Shown one piece after another: positions 1-10,992 of a stretch of 64,000 bases of DNA. The notes below the pieces were generated by a model, which ran no database searches, was not told the origin of the DNA, and worked only from the letters and a program-made list of their open reading frames with translations. Positions within the stretch are counted from its first letter, which is position 1. Every line of letters starts with the position of its first letter. Made by a program: the position numbers and the translations under genes. This DNA comes from Marasmius tenuissimus (taxonomy: Eukaryota; Basidiomycota; Agaricomycetes; Agaricales; Marasmiaceae). The stretch lies in the NCBI GenBank assembly GCA_029532415.1, contig JAQOTA010000057.1:372001-436000 (forward strand). The letters run 5' to 3'.

Positions 1-122
1 CACTACATCACTGACACCACCTGTCGCCCGTATAACGATATATGGAGACGAGTGAGTCTGAAAAAGTAGCCGGAGCAGACCGAGGATGAGTCGCTTGTCC
101 AGCTAGTCCAGCTAGTCGATGC

Positions 123-129
123 TATAAAA
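123..129 (+). promoter_or_regulatory. TATA box of the GST gene
   Basis: TATAAAA lies 57 bases before the ATG at 186, in a short pyrimidine-rich leader. The spacing is usual for basidiomycete core promoters. The call rests on sequence and position only. Confidence 0.5.
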
Positions 130-185
130 GCATTTCTTCCTTATGCTCAACACCAACCTCCCCTCGACCCTCCAATTCAACAAGC

Positions 186-989
186 ATGATAACTCTGTAC
201 GATTTCGGACCAAGCATCGACAAATCGATGGGAATGTCCCCTTTCGTTCGTTCAATCAGGTAATTTTCTTCAGCTCTTGAATTAATACAATTGACTGACT
301 GACTTGTCTGTCTCTTCAGATTCGCCTTGAACTACAAGGGTATACCTTACACATCAATTGAAGTGAACTTATCCGAGCTCGAATCGACCGCCAAATCTAT
401 CGGTGCGGCTCCCACCATGAACTACATCGACGGTTCAGCCAAATACACCGTCCCGATGATCCAGGATTCTACAACAGGAAGAGTCGTATCAGACTCATTC
501 AAGATCGCCGAATACCTCGACGAAACCTACCCCGACACCCCTCGTGTCATCCCAGCAGGAACTCGGATGTTGCAATCAACATTCTGCTCGTCTGTCTTTC
601 TGAACCTCCAACCCCTGATGCCAATCATTCAACCGGTGGCGGTGGCTAAATTCTTACCTCCGGAAGTTGCAGAGTCGTACAAAAAACTGTTCGGGGAAGA
701 AGCTCTGAAACTCACTCTGAGCGCGGAAGAGCAGGCCGAGATATGGACAAAAGTGGTGCAGTGGTTTAGATTGATGGCGCAGGGGTATGGGGATCGCGCT
801 TCGGATGATTCGCCGTTCGTCATGGGCGGAGAGAAACCTACGTTTGCGGACATGTTCACGGCTGGGTTGTTGTGGTGGATCAAACTGGCGTTTGAAGATA
901 CACAGGCATGGAAGGACATAGTCGCGATGGGAGATGGAAAGATCGGTAGACTACTTGAGGAGACCTTGGTTATCTGCGCCAAAAAGTGA
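186..989 (+). CDS. Glutathione S-transferase, fungal etherase-like class
   Basis: Joining 186..259 and 320..989 across a 60 nt GT-AG intron gives 247 residues, a normal cytosolic GST length. The N-terminus starts MITLYDF and continues through SPFVRSIRFALNYKGIPY, the thioredoxin-fold opening of mushroom GSTs related to the bacterial LigE/LigF beta-etherases. The second half is an alpha-helical GST_C domain with FADMFTAGLLWW near residue 205. Known relatives conjugate or cleave aromatic compounds with glutathione and are linked to detoxification of wood extractives; the substrate here is inferred only. The start was chosen because it restores the first beta strand and follows a TATA box. It converges with the 2OG oxygenase gene downstream. 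Confidence 0.88.
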
Positions 990-1195
990 ACAATCTCTAA
1001 TGTAGTATTAGATTATCGTTGTGTTTTTTGAAGGGGATGGTACAAGTCGCCGTTCAATCACTTCCACTATATTTTCAAAGGCCTCTGTCCAGTCTGGGAA
1101 TGTGTTCAATCAAGAAAATCATAGATTCAACACCCTTCAACACTCAAGCTCGGTAACCCAATGTGGCACTTGTAACTATAGCTATCTCTCACTAC

Positions 1196-2558
1196 CTACT
1201 CTCTCTGGAGCTTCGCAACCAAGCAAGTTCGTACATACTCAAATGCAAGCGACGCCTCATTCCCATAAGTAATATAACTCATCTTGTACCCTCCATACTC
1301 CGCAAGTGGAGTAACCCAAAGAATATGCTCCCGTCTCTCGTCCTCAACGTCCCAATTCTCAGGCCCAACTTCGTCAATCCGTTTTGCACCCTTAATAATC
1401 TCGGCCCAACTTCCATCTCCCTCCGGTTCAATCTCACCCCAACCACTTAGGTCAGCGGCGTAGTCGAACAGGGCTTGATGGCCGTCTTCTCCGGTAGAGT
1501 CGGGCAGAGCCCCACGGATGGAAACATCGAGATTGAGCGCTTCACAAGCTGTCTGAACCATGAGGTCCTCGCCTTTGAGGAGGTCCTTGAGCTCGGAAAA
1601 TTTCGTTTTGCCGAGTACGACTGGGTAGTCGTATCGAAGCCCGAAGCCGAGGTAACCACCGTTTGGCATGAACTTGGGGTTGTTGATGAGCTGGGAGAGC
1701 GCGTCTTTGAGAGGGGTGATATCGTGGTTACGAAGAGTCAAAGGGGCTTTGGTGGATTTATCCGCGTGGTACAAGTTGTAAGTGAGGGTTATTCGGTGAC
1801 CGGATGTGACTGGAAGGACTTCGTGTTCGACGTCGGAGAAGAAGACGATGTATGCAATTTCGTCGCGGGAGCCTGGCAAATCGTCGGACTTGAAGGTAAA
1901 TTCTTCGCCGTTCTTGCGCAGAGCGAGGTGTCCGCCGGTGTGAGGGGTTGGGAAGACGACGACGAGGGAGCCGAACATTTTCTCACTGCGTGGGGTGTCT
2001 TTGTGTGCACGGAAGAAGCCACCTTCGCCTACGAATGTTCGCAACAAGATGTCAATTTATGTAAAAGATTTTGAAACAAAAAGGTAGTTCACCGTAGACG
2101 TTCAACTTGTAAAGTTCGGCCTCGACCTCGTGGTCGTTCTTCCCCGACCCGACTAATAGTTGAGGGAGAACCGTAGGAAGAATACGAGAAGTCTCCAAAT
2201 TGAACTTGGAGGCGAACTTTTCTGCGTCCATCTTCCCAGCTTTACGATAGGACTCGTCCAGGACGTCCTCGTTGGCGCGTCCAAAGGTCGCTGGATCGCA
2301 AGCAGCAGTGAGAACGTCGAGCTGCTCCGGCGTGGCGGTGGAAAGATTCAAGAAACTATTGATAGACCGAGACAGTCAAATCTACGACAGCTTCAGAGAA
2401 TGAGATACCCACTGAGGTTGATTCTCCTTGTCCAAGTAGAACATGTGCAAACTCTGTGGCGGGAGCTTGACGGTGCCAGAGACCCATGCGCTGGTCTTCT
2501 GGACCGCCAGTCGGGCCTGTTCAATTTTCTTCGCGAAATCGCTGCTAGTATCTGACAT
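1196..2558 (-). CDS. 2-oxoglutarate/Fe(II)-dependent oxygenase (prolyl 4-hydroxylase-like)
   Basis: Three exons (2558..2413, 2355..2093, 2028..1196) join in frame into 413 residues. The first intron is 57 nt and the second 64 nt. The N-terminal part carries NLSTATPEQLDVL and DPATFGR...VLDESYRKAGKMD, an uncharacterised region commonly found before the oxygenase fold in agaricomycete proteins. The iron-binding facial triad is visible: H and D in FRAHKDTP, then the distal H in the DVEHEVLPV segment, with R in HRITLTYN as the likely 2-oxoglutarate anchor. Such enzymes hydroxylate proteins or small molecules; the target cannot be read from sequence. The C-terminal 150 residues have no motif I recognise. 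It is divergent from the GH43 gene. Confidence 0.87.
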
Positions 2559-3383
2559 GTCTTGGATGGGAGGTGCTGGTGAGCTGAGGTCTGGAAAGTG
2601 GAGATAAGGCCAACTTATAAACCACCGTTGAGTCAGAGCTCAAGCGAGATCGGCCATTGCCGTGAGTTTGCCGACGGTGCCGTTCGGGCTCAGTCAACAA
2701 GCCAGTCATTGACTTACTATCTTGCACCCTCCAAGCGAAAGAGAAAGAATTTTGACGTGTGCTCAAGACACACCAGGCGTGTCCCTTGAGTCTAAATACA
2801 GGCTGTCAAAGGGAGAATTATGATGACCTGATGATGACGGTGATGAGCTGACCCACAAGCGCCCACAGGCAAGCGCCTTCGAACACTGGCTATCGTCCAA
2901 GCGCCCGTGGATATGCTTTGACTCCCTTCCATCACCTCACTTGACCGATCTTTTTTCTCACTGCCGCTCTAGCCGTATGAGTGAGGGTTCGAATGCTCTA
3001 TTCCTCGTGTTTTCTTCTGTGTGATGATGCACTCCGGCACGCTTCGTCATTGTCTCCGAGATTAGACCGCATTGAGAGAAGTTGAGTTAACTCGGTTGAC
3101 GATCGTTTGTTAGCAACGAAGACGGTACGAGGAGTAAGATTGCTGGATTCTGGGGTCAATTGTGAGTATCACCTCTTTCTCGCAGACGTTGAACTCAATA
3201 GTAATTGACCAGACGGTTTCAAGTTCTCCGTGTCATTGCTCCGCAACCGTCTCAGGAACGGGCTGCTCCAAGTCAGCAGCTGACCTTGTCACCACCGCGT
3301 TTAAATTCCATCAGAGGACCTGGCGGGCCGCATATGAACTATATAATCTTTCAGCAAACCATCATGCAAAATTATCTCAAAAA
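2559..3383. other. Divergent intergenic region, 2OG oxygenase / GH43
   Basis: No convincing coding sequence is present. The interval must hold both promoters. On the GH43 side TATATAAT at 3341-3348 sits about 36 bases before the ATG. Confidence 0.5.
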
Positions 3384-5649
3384 ATGACGCCCCACCTCCT
3401 ACTACTCTCAACACTCTTGTTGGGAGCGACCGTCGTCAAAGCTCTCATCAATCCGATCCTTCCCGGCTGGAACCCAGATCCCAGTTTCGTACGCGTCGGC
3501 GACGACTATTTCGTTGCAACATCGACTTTTGAATACTTTCCTGGCGTTCCGATATATCACAGCAAAGATTTGGTGAACTGGGAATTGATCAACCATGCGC
3601 TCTCAAAACCTTCACAATTGGCATTGTACGGTACACCCTCGGATGCTGGTAAGTTCTCTGCCGGTTTCTGTTGATATTGTTTGAGGCTCATCAGGAGTCT
3701 ATGGAACTAGGTGTATGGGCACCTGCATTGAGGTACCATGATGGCGTCTATTACCTTGCTACGACGACGAGATACGTTTATACAGGTGACCCTTTCTATT
3801 TTCCTGTTGACATTCCGCGTCCTGACAGGCCTTCTGTTTAGCTGAACTTCGATTATTCCCTCGTTCCTTCTACGTGACAACTACGGATATCTTTTCAGGA
3901 GAGTGGAGTGATCCCATCTATGTCGGTGCGTAGCCGTTCGTCTCATGATATATCCCAAAGCTGACCTGCTATACTTAGACGGACTCGGTTATGACCTCGA
4001 CCTTTTCTTCGACCCCAGCGGAGACGTCTACGCTTCATGGGCAGGAATCAACAGCTTTACGGAGAAGATATACAGCATATACCAGACAAAGATCGATTTG
4101 AAGACAGGCAACTCGTTATCACCCGTCAACTTGATTTTCAAAGGGACGCTCGAGAATAACTCGACGGCGCGTCCGGAAGGGCCTCATGTGTACCTCATCA
4201 ACGATACCTACTATTTGCTAATTGCGGAAGGCAAGATTCGTTTCACCTCTTCCTCCATGATTCTGGCTAACGTGTTCTTCTGTCTTCTGTCTGTAGGCGG
4301 CACGGATATAGGTCACCGTGTTACTATTCAACGAGGGCCTTCACCGTCTGGTCCTTGGGAGAACAACCCTGCCAACCCCATATTGTTCAATGGCGCAGAC
4401 CTTAGCAACGAAGTTCAAGTACGTCGCCTTCAATAGACGCAATAAGGAAGTTCTGACTTACGCGCCTACAGTGGACTGGACACGCGGATATCCTACAAGC
4501 TCCCGATGGTTCATGGTGGGGGACAGCATTGGGCGTAGTTCCGCAGAGAGGGAACCTTAGCCATATCCAACTAGGTGCGCCACATAACCCCCATAGTGCG
4601 ACTTTTACCCCGACTCCTTCCCTTCATAGGCAGACAAACCTTCCTCTTCCCCGTAACATGGTCCGACGGTTGGCCAGTATTCAACGATGGCGAACCCATC
4701 ACGACCCACCTCGAAGGAGTTTTAGAAGACAAACAACCCGTTCAAACGTATTTCAACCAGTTCACCTCCGTCAATGAGACCCAGACCACTACAAAAACGG
4801 CTCTTGAATCTCTTGACCCAGAAGGATCTATCGCCCTAGACGATACGTTCTACACGCTTCGCACACCACAGAAATCATTCCACTCGCTCACTGCGAGTCC
4901 AGGACATCTTCGACTCTATGGCAACGGGTTCAAACCAGGGGATCGAGATACCCCAGCGTTGTTGTTGAGGAAACAAGGCGCGTATAACGAGACTTTTGAG
5001 GTCGTTTTGGATGGGTTTACACCTCGTTCCTCTGGTGCTGGTGGAGGGGTGGGTACTGAAAATGGTGGTCGTGAGGAAGCGGGGATTACAGTTCTGTATT
5101 CGGATTTCCTGCATCAGGATATTGGGATTATTGGTGCGAATGGGACGGAGGAAGGGAGGCAGATCGTTTCGAGGACGATTGTGCATGCGAAGCAGGTCGG
5201 GCCTTGGGCTTTGTCGTCGGATAATAATACGGTTATTACGGTGGGTTCGCTCGTCATATGAACCTCGGCGGGATTTTGAAACCGGGTGCTCCTAGGAAAC
5301 GAAATTCCCGCTCAACTCTACGGCTCGCTCTGTTAAGCTCACGATTAGGTCGGATGGAGTACAATATGAGCTGGGGTATGCGGAAGCGCAGGATGAGGAT
5401 GAGGAATCAGAGGCTTTCGGGGAAACGACCTGGGCTGCGACGGTGGATGCTGCGGAGCTTTCGCTGCCTGTTGCTGGGTGAGCTGTGTCTTCTATTTGGC
5501 GTCCTTCATGTGCTGACCTGAGCTTCGACAGCGGTTTCTTCTTCAAAGGCGTGTCATTTGGCGCGTACAATACCGGCGGAGGTCGTGCCTCCTTGACTCC
5601 TGCCGACTTTAGATACTGGAAACAGACACCTGGGTCGGTAGAGTCATGA
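3384..5649 (+). CDS. Secreted glycoside hydrolase family 43 (beta-xylosidase / arabinofuranosidase type)
   Basis: Nine exons (3384..3648, 3711..3785, 3842..3925, 3979..4230, 4297..4418, 4472..4574, 4630..5240, 5296..5477, 5532..5649) sum to 1812 nt, 603 residues. A signal peptide (MTPHLLLLSTLLLGATVVKA) precedes the five-bladed beta-propeller. The catalytic base is the Asp of GWNPDPSF near residue 30, a further GH43 Asp lies in GYDLDLFFD, and the acid is the Glu of NEVQWTGHADIL. A C-terminal beta-sandwich like the GH43 xylosidase accessory domain follows, with ESLDPEGSIALDD, LRLYGNG and a distal GVSFGAYNTGGG. Relatives release xylose or arabinose from hemicellulose outside the cell. Exact specificity is not predictable. 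One intron uses a GC donor. Confidence 0.9.
4231..4296 (+). other. GC-AG intron in the GH43 gene
   Basis: The exon ends ...GCGGAAG and the intron begins GCAAGATT, matching the AG|GCAAG consensus of GC donors; it ends TCTGTAG. Removing 66 nt joins LIAEG to GTDIGHRV, which is the expected GH43 continuation. No GT donor restores this frame. Confidence 0.8.
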
Positions 5650-6419
5650 TTTGTCGCTGATCGGACTCTTCTTCCTCTAAATATAAATAGCATCGTGCAA
5701 TACATCGCGATTGACTCACCAATTATCCAAGGATTGAGTAACCCATTCTACTTTCCATTGTCCACAAGACGCCGTATTCCAATATTCCAGCGACAGACAA
5801 GACACCCAGCCACCTCCAACCAGCCTCCGCGAGTATCTGACGCTCCAGACCCTGAACCGCTCCAGCGTCGTTGACTCGGGGGAAGGACTTATCCGGGATA
5901 GGCCTGCACATAGCCTTACACAGCGGGGTAGCGTACTCTTAATGCTCGGTTCTGCAACGTGTTCAATGAGCCACGGTCAAGCGTACAGAAGCACCGCAAA
6001 ACATCTTGTCAGATAAGAAACATTCAGTGAGTGAGAGAGTGGCTAGCAAAATTTGAATGAGCCCGAATGCGCACTGGTGATGGCGGTCAATGACAAAGCC
6101 GTGGGCGTCTATGGGCCACGTCTAACAAGAAGCATTGGCGGTTATTCACCAATCTAGACCTGTAAGCAGATCTGACTGTGACGATGGCAAGTATGTGCGA
6201 TCTGCTATTGTCAGGCGTAGGGATACTATACCTCAGGTCTACCACCAATTGGCATTAGACTCGTGTGATTGTCTCCGGTCACTTTTCTACTGTATTGCTA
6301 TTTGTTCTCTCCCCTTTATTATCTCCTTACCGGATCGCTTGGCCTTGGCACAACTTGAACAAGCAAACATATATACTGTACGTTCAATCTTGCGAACTGA
6401 TTCATCAAACCCAAGCACG
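5650..6419. other. Gene-free interval
   Basis: Contains the GH43 3' end and the 3' flank of the minus-strand F-box gene. Short ATG frames around 6135-6470 lack any family resemblance. I see no repeat or RNA gene. Confidence 0.4.
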
Positions 6420-8249
6420 TCACGAAGGGTACCCAGAACGGCCGCCAGCTGGCAGGGAAAGCAGTTGTAATGGTGTATCTTTTGAGGTTTGATACGAACA
6501 AGAATATACGAAACCAAATCGAGGTGCGCAACCGATCCATTCCCATGTTAGCCAAGCCCATAGTAAGCCCCTTCGCTTCAGAGGCATCGGGGGCTGATCC
6601 AGTGTTCGAACTGACACTCGAACGCCGTCTCGCAAGAGGGCTTCAATCCTTGCACGCGCCTTCGTGGCAAGTTTGAACTTCTTCCACCCTGTATCGTCCT
6701 CGTCACGGCGACAAGTCAGATTCACGTTGGCCAGTGAGCAGACACTGGCGTCAGTGGAACGTGATCTGAGAATCCGAGACTCCGCAGCCTTGAGAACTCG
6801 ATCAACGAGGTCTCTATCCAAGATCATGGGACCAGTCGTGGAGGCAGCGATACTCTTAAGTCTCGGGACCAACACATCCGACTTGGATTCAATGTGGTGG
6901 AATAGGTCATCAAGGTATCTTCGCGAGAAGTTCCCGAATGACTCCATATCGACGCTGTCGCCTTCCCAATCCGTTGTCTCCATATTGATGTTGAATTCCG
7001 TCAGGTTTGGCACCAATTCCAACAAGTCTGTTAAGGCCTGCTTCTCGGAATAGTCACAGTAAGCGATCGACAACGACAGAAAATGAAGGGAGCCGGAGGT
7101 CTCCTTCAGAAACTCTGTGAGGAAATCAGGCCATTTTGTCGCCGCGTATTCCTGCCAAAACTCCAGTCGCAGGGTAGTGAGGAATGGAGTGTGAATAGAC
7201 AGAATCGTAAAAAGCTTGGCTGTATATATCTCCATGCCATTCTCCTCCTCCTCGTGGAATACGTCGAGCGTTCGAAGAGTCGGCAGGGATGCCAAATGAT
7301 GCCGTTCAAATCTGGTTCCCTCGTCGTAGGTGTCAAGATCGGCAAATGCAAGGCTTACCAGCCTTTCGCAAGACGGTAGTATATCGGTACAAAAAGTTGT
7401 GACGTCGTCCTGACCAACGGCTCGAAGCCTTAGCGAGGTCAGTTGAGAGTATGGAAGGCTGTCCAAGGGATAGAGAAAGGACATCGCAACCGTGGTTAAT
7501 ATAGGGGTATCCTCCAAAGCAATTTTCCACTTCGCCAGACTGCGCTTATCGCGTGTAGCGTGGTCGAAAACTGTGAGACTTTGGAGCGAGTTTGGGGGTA
7601 TTTCGAGGTCGTCGTCGAGATTCTTGAACGAGAGAGACGAGCAGCGAGGAAGGCTACTTGTCACAGCGTCCCACGTCGCCCGAATCGCTCTGGGAGAAAC
7701 ATAATTGTTGTAGAAACCCTCGAGATGGAGATGGAGATGGAGAGGATGGTGTTTGGAGTTACATAGATAAATCTCCAAGATATGATAGCCGGAGCCAGGA
7801 AGAGACGCGAACTCGATACTGATCGAAGCCCAAAGGGCGGGGGTGTTGAACGCAATATGTCTCCACCAGCTGCAAACTTGAGAGATGGTCAAAGAGGGGA
7901 AACTGAGTGGCATTGACGATTCTTGGTCGAAGAATCGGAGGGTTAGCGAGTACTGTCCATCCGGCGAAGAGGCCAAGGCAAAAATCTTCTCCCAGAGCTC
8001 GGCTGGAAGTCTACGCTGTACGGAGAGAATGGAACAAAGCTGGGCGATCCTGTCTATCGTCTTCACCCTTCTGATCGTATGGTCATCTGACACCTGACAA
8101 AAGCCTGCTAGAACCTGCTCCTGTGCTGCAAGAGCGAGCTCTTCTTCCTCCAGTAACAACCTTGTCTGCGAAATCTCGAGGTCGGTAGGTACATAGTCCG
8201 ATTTCAAGAGGCGAGACTCGATGGGAGGGCGTTCGTTGCTGTCGGCCAT
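6420..8249 (-). CDS. F-box protein of the expanded agaricomycete family
   Basis: A single uninterrupted frame of 609 residues. The N-terminus carries the family motif LLKSDYVPTDLEISQ followed by an acidic helix (LLLEEEELALAAQEQ). The F-box starts near residue 70 with LSVQRRLPAELWEKIF and continues through SQVCSWWRHIAFNTPALWASI. The rest is an LRR-like array with repeated L..L.L spacing. F-box proteins bind Skp1 and present substrates to SCF ubiquitin ligases; the substrate is unknown. The ATG at 8249 was preferred over one 63 bases upstream because it opens directly into the family motif. The last 50 residues (Trp-rich, then polar) are not shared with the paralogues here and may be a derived tail. 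Confidence 0.85.
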   Translation of the reverse strand: MADSNERPPIESRLLKSDYVPTDLEISQTRLLLEEEELALAAQEQVLAGFCQVSDDHTIRRVKTIDRIAQLCSILSVQRRLPAELWEKIFALASSPDGQYSLTLRFFDQESSMPLSFPSLTISQVCSWWRHIAFNTPALWASISIEFASLPGSGYHILEIYLCNSKHHPLHLHLHLEGFYNNYVSPRAIRATWDAVTSSLPRCSSLSFKNLDDDLEIPPNSLQSLTVFDHATRDKRSLAKWKIALEDTPILTTVAMSFLYPLDSLPYSQLTSLRLRAVGQDDVTTFCTDILPSCERLVSLAFADLDTYDEGTRFERHHLASLPTLRTLDVFHEEEENGMEIYTAKLFTILSIHTPFLTTLRLEFWQEYAATKWPDFLTEFLKETSGSLHFLSLSIAYCDYSEKQALTDLLELVPNLTEFNINMETTDWEGDSVDMESFGNFSRRYLDDLFHHIESKSDVLVPRLKSIAASTTGPMILDRDLVDRVLKAAESRILRSRSTDASVCSLANVNLTCRRDEDDTGWKKFKLATKARARIEALLRDGVRVSVRTLDQPPMPLKRRGLLWAWLTWEWIGCAPRFGFVYSCSYQTSKDTPLQLLSLPAGGRSGYPS

Positions 8250-8568
8250 TACGATGTTCAGCAAATGGTAGTAGAAGTAGGGAGCTGATTCGAAATGGGG
8301 TGAAGCTACCAAAAGAAAAGCAAATCAACAGAAGCACTTCATTGAATCACGAAAGGCGCACTGATTGTTCGATCAATAATCAAGGGTTTAGCTCGAGAGA
8401 GTACCAGGAGCACAACTTGAAGACCTTGGATGATGTTTTTTATGTTGCGATGCGTGAGCTGGGCTCATCTACTGAGCGTAGCACTCCGAAACCCAAATTT
8501 TGAAACCTGGAGATGATGGTGGCCAAGAGTCAAGACTAACCTGTTTTCGTTGCGTAGTCGGGGCTCGT

Positions 8569-8635
8569 CTACATAGCACTACGTAGCTCGCGTAGTCCAT
8601 GTTGCAACTTTTGCAACTACATAGTACTATGTAGT
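8569..8635. repeat. Left cluster of CTACATAG/CTACGTAG palindromic boxes
   Basis: 8569-8586 reads CTACATAGCACTACGTAG, a near-palindrome, and 8616-8635 is a perfect 20 bp palindrome, ACTACATAGTACTATGTAGT. A half box (GCGTAGTCC) lies between them. Confidence 0.7.
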
Positions 8636-9379
8636 GTCAGTCAGAATCCATCACATCCGTTCTCCATCCCTGAGTCCCATTTGGGATACTGCATATAACC
8701 CATTTGGCCAAATGCTGGCAGTTCTCAATATCCCTGAGGCATACCCGGGCTTCTTTACCTTGAGTTGTTTCAGCCAAGGCTTACCAGGATTTGCCCCTGC
8801 GTGGCACTGAATTCACATGAACCCGAACTTGGACTTAATGAGAGTCGCGGGGCTGCCCTTGTCCCTGCGGCTATAAATACTTGGCTGTTTTTTTCTTGCG
8901 TACTCTATCCCTCTATCCCGTTGCCCGCCTCCTTTGTCAACTTGAAAATCGAGAAAAAGGCAAGTTGTATCTACTCACACTATTGATCTCCTGTGATACT
9001 AACAACTAGATTTCTCCTTCCAGAAATTCAAGCCCGCACAAGTGAGAGTCCTTCTACTTGATACTACACTTCCACCGCCCTTTATCACGAGTAGGGTATA
9101 TGGCCTGAGTAGCTCTAAGTTATTACCGTATCTCAGTGTTGTAAGTACTAGTATTATGCGCGACATCGTGCTACTGAATAAATTTATCAATGTTCACGAT
9201 AATATGCGCCAAACTGAATCCTAAACGTTAGCCTTAAACCCTGTGGCAGAGGGACGGATTGAAATTCCCCGCTGATTTCCCGCCAGCGCAACATATTCTC
9301 AGGGCAGCTTCAGTCCATTGATATCCAATTCACTCCCCAATTGAATACTTTCATCGGAATGAGATCTCGTTGCCGACCG

Positions 9380-9509
9380 ACTATATAGCACCACATAGTC
9401 ACGGGCATCTAACCGAGTGTGGACTACAGGTGCTATGTAGCACTACGTAGGCCCCGGGGAGTGTACGGGCACTATTTGACTATTTACGCTACGTAGAGCT
9501 ATATAGTCT
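9380..9509. repeat. Right cluster of CTACGTAG palindromic boxes
   Basis: Related boxes recur: ACTATATAGCACCACATAGT from 9380, CTATGTAGCACTACGTAG at 9433-9450, and CTACGTAGAGCTATATAGTC ending near 9509. They share the CTAxxTAG core with the left cluster about 800 bp away. This could be a decayed element with palindromic subterminal boxes or a site array for a dimeric DNA-binding protein. Confidence 0.6.
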
Positions 9510-9671
9510 GGAAGGTTTTTTCAGATGGATAAGAACGATCTCGGCGCCACGCGCGTCAAGTGATGAAATTATTTCTTGCTGGCAGATAACAACGCAATAC
9601 TTACCAAAGTGCGCAAACATAATCATAATGTGATAAGTAATGCCGTGGAATCCAGAGTTGACAGAACATTA

Positions 9672-10565
9672 GGCCCTGTTCGGCAAAAAGAATCTGGTGG
9701 ATTCTCTGCAGATTGTTGCAAGAATCCAGCCAGATTCTTCGTGCACTGTTGTCACGGCGTGATGACACGGGGCGCGGAGCAGGTTTTCCAGGCCGTGAAA
9801 GCAGTCGCGAAAGAAACTCGGGAAAGGAAAGAATTCCCGGGGTACAGAATTCACCATTCGCCGCTGGGAAAATTTGAGGGAATAAAGTCAGTTCACGGCC
9901 GGTAATACTATCGTAAATAGTAAACATTCCTGGGCGGGAATAATGGTGTGGATGTATAAGATTCACGGTCGGGAATTTGCCCGTAAAACACATTACCCGC
10001 TCAAGTTACAGCCAAAATGAGAGGATAATGTGTTTTACGGGCAAATTCGCGGCTGTGAATCTTATCTTTTCAGCATACGGGAATGCTCACCATTTACGGT
10101 AGTTTATCTACGGTATTACCGGACGTGAACCGAGTGCATTCCCCTGAAGATTCCCGACGGCGAATGGTGTGAACTCCCCAGCCCGGTGATTTTTCCCTTT
10201 CTCAGCCCCCTTTCACGACTGATTTCACGGCCTAGAAAATCTACTTGGCGCCCCGTGTGATGCGGGCCGCGCGGTTAACTCCCTGTGACCGGACCGGTGA
10301 CTTACCAACCTGTGCATCCATGAGTGCCTACAACCCATCAGACCTATTTTAGGCCCGGAAAATTCACCTAAAACATCCCGGTATAAGCACAGTGCACTCA
10401 GGACATTAAAGGAGAACTCACAGCACTGGTGGATGCTCCCTTCAGGCCGCGCACCAACACCAGCATCACAGTTCAGTCACAAGTGAGTCACAAAATCGTA
10501 ACGCGTTACCACTGCCAAGACTTGGAAATAATCTGGAGGGATTCTTAAAATCCACCAGGTCTGTT
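9672..10565. mobile_element. Foldback (long inverted repeat) DNA transposon remnant
   Basis: The two halves are imperfect reverse complements about a centre near 10011. The innermost arms are almost identical: the block containing GCCCGTAAAACACATTA is mirrored at about 10024-10067. Matches continue outward through TTCACxCCATTCGCCG, AGGCCGTGAAA and CACGGGGCGC. An outermost match to the left end (CTGGTGGATT) appears again near 10555, implying about 200 extra bases in the right arm. The left end begins GGCCCTGTTCGGCAAAAAG, like many hAT/Harbinger-type MITE ends. No transposase is encoded. The superfamily is not certain. Confidence 0.65.
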
Positions 10566-10992
10566 TTCGCTATGATCGCAGATTCTGTGACGATCTTCTC
10601 GTGTGTTGGTATCTTTTCCATCGTATTGACCCCCATGAGGCGAAACTTCCTCAAAGCCTGCATCCCTATGCCATGCCTCTCCAACAGAAGATCGGAGACC
10701 TTTTCAACGGTTTGGATGTCCAACGGAGTCCAGAGATATCTAGCGATAGATATTCTAGTTTCGGTACAGGTAGGAGAGTATCTTTACCAACTCGGAGGCC
10801 GGAGAGAATACTCGAGAGAATTCTATCGCCGAGCGCAGGATCACTAAGCCCTGTGCCCACCTTTATAGATAACTCTAGATGTTTCACGTTGGGAAGCAGT
10901 TGGAGGAATGCACCGAAAGAATAGGTAGAACCTTCGTCCTCGTACCCTTCATGGTAGCGGTCCACCGTGAGCTCGACTCGTTCTGGGCCCAT
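10560..10992 (-). pseudogene. F-box/LRR gene fragment, frameshifted, 3' end cut at the foldback element
   Basis: The frame ending near 10666 reads LLPNVKHLELSIKV and PKLEYLSLDISGLRW. Sequence of the same style continues in another frame as DIQTVEKVSDLLLERHGIG and QALRKFRLMGV, down to the foldback element edge. Both pieces resemble the C-terminal LRR region of the local F-box family. A frameshift near 10720 joins them, a stop lies directly upstream of 10992, and no F-box remains. It is probably a truncated paralogue. Confidence 0.6.

Larger units (their letters stand above)
8250..9671. other. Gene-poor interval with palindromic CTACGTAG-type boxes
   Basis: No credible gene is seen. The notable content is two clusters of near-palindromic 18-20 bp boxes, near 8569-8635 and 9380-9509, described separately. 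Confidence 0.5.

Noticed and set aside
1475..2074. 199-codon plus-strand frame
   Set aside because: It lies antisense to the 2OG oxygenase exon 3; the minus strand carries the recognisable motifs.
7724..7745. GGAGAT hexamer run as a regulatory repeat
   Set aside because: It lies within the F-box coding region and simply encodes a His/Leu run on the minus strand (HLHLHL).
8569..9509. CRISPR-like array
   Set aside because: Repeats are palindromic, irregularly spaced and in a eukaryotic genome.
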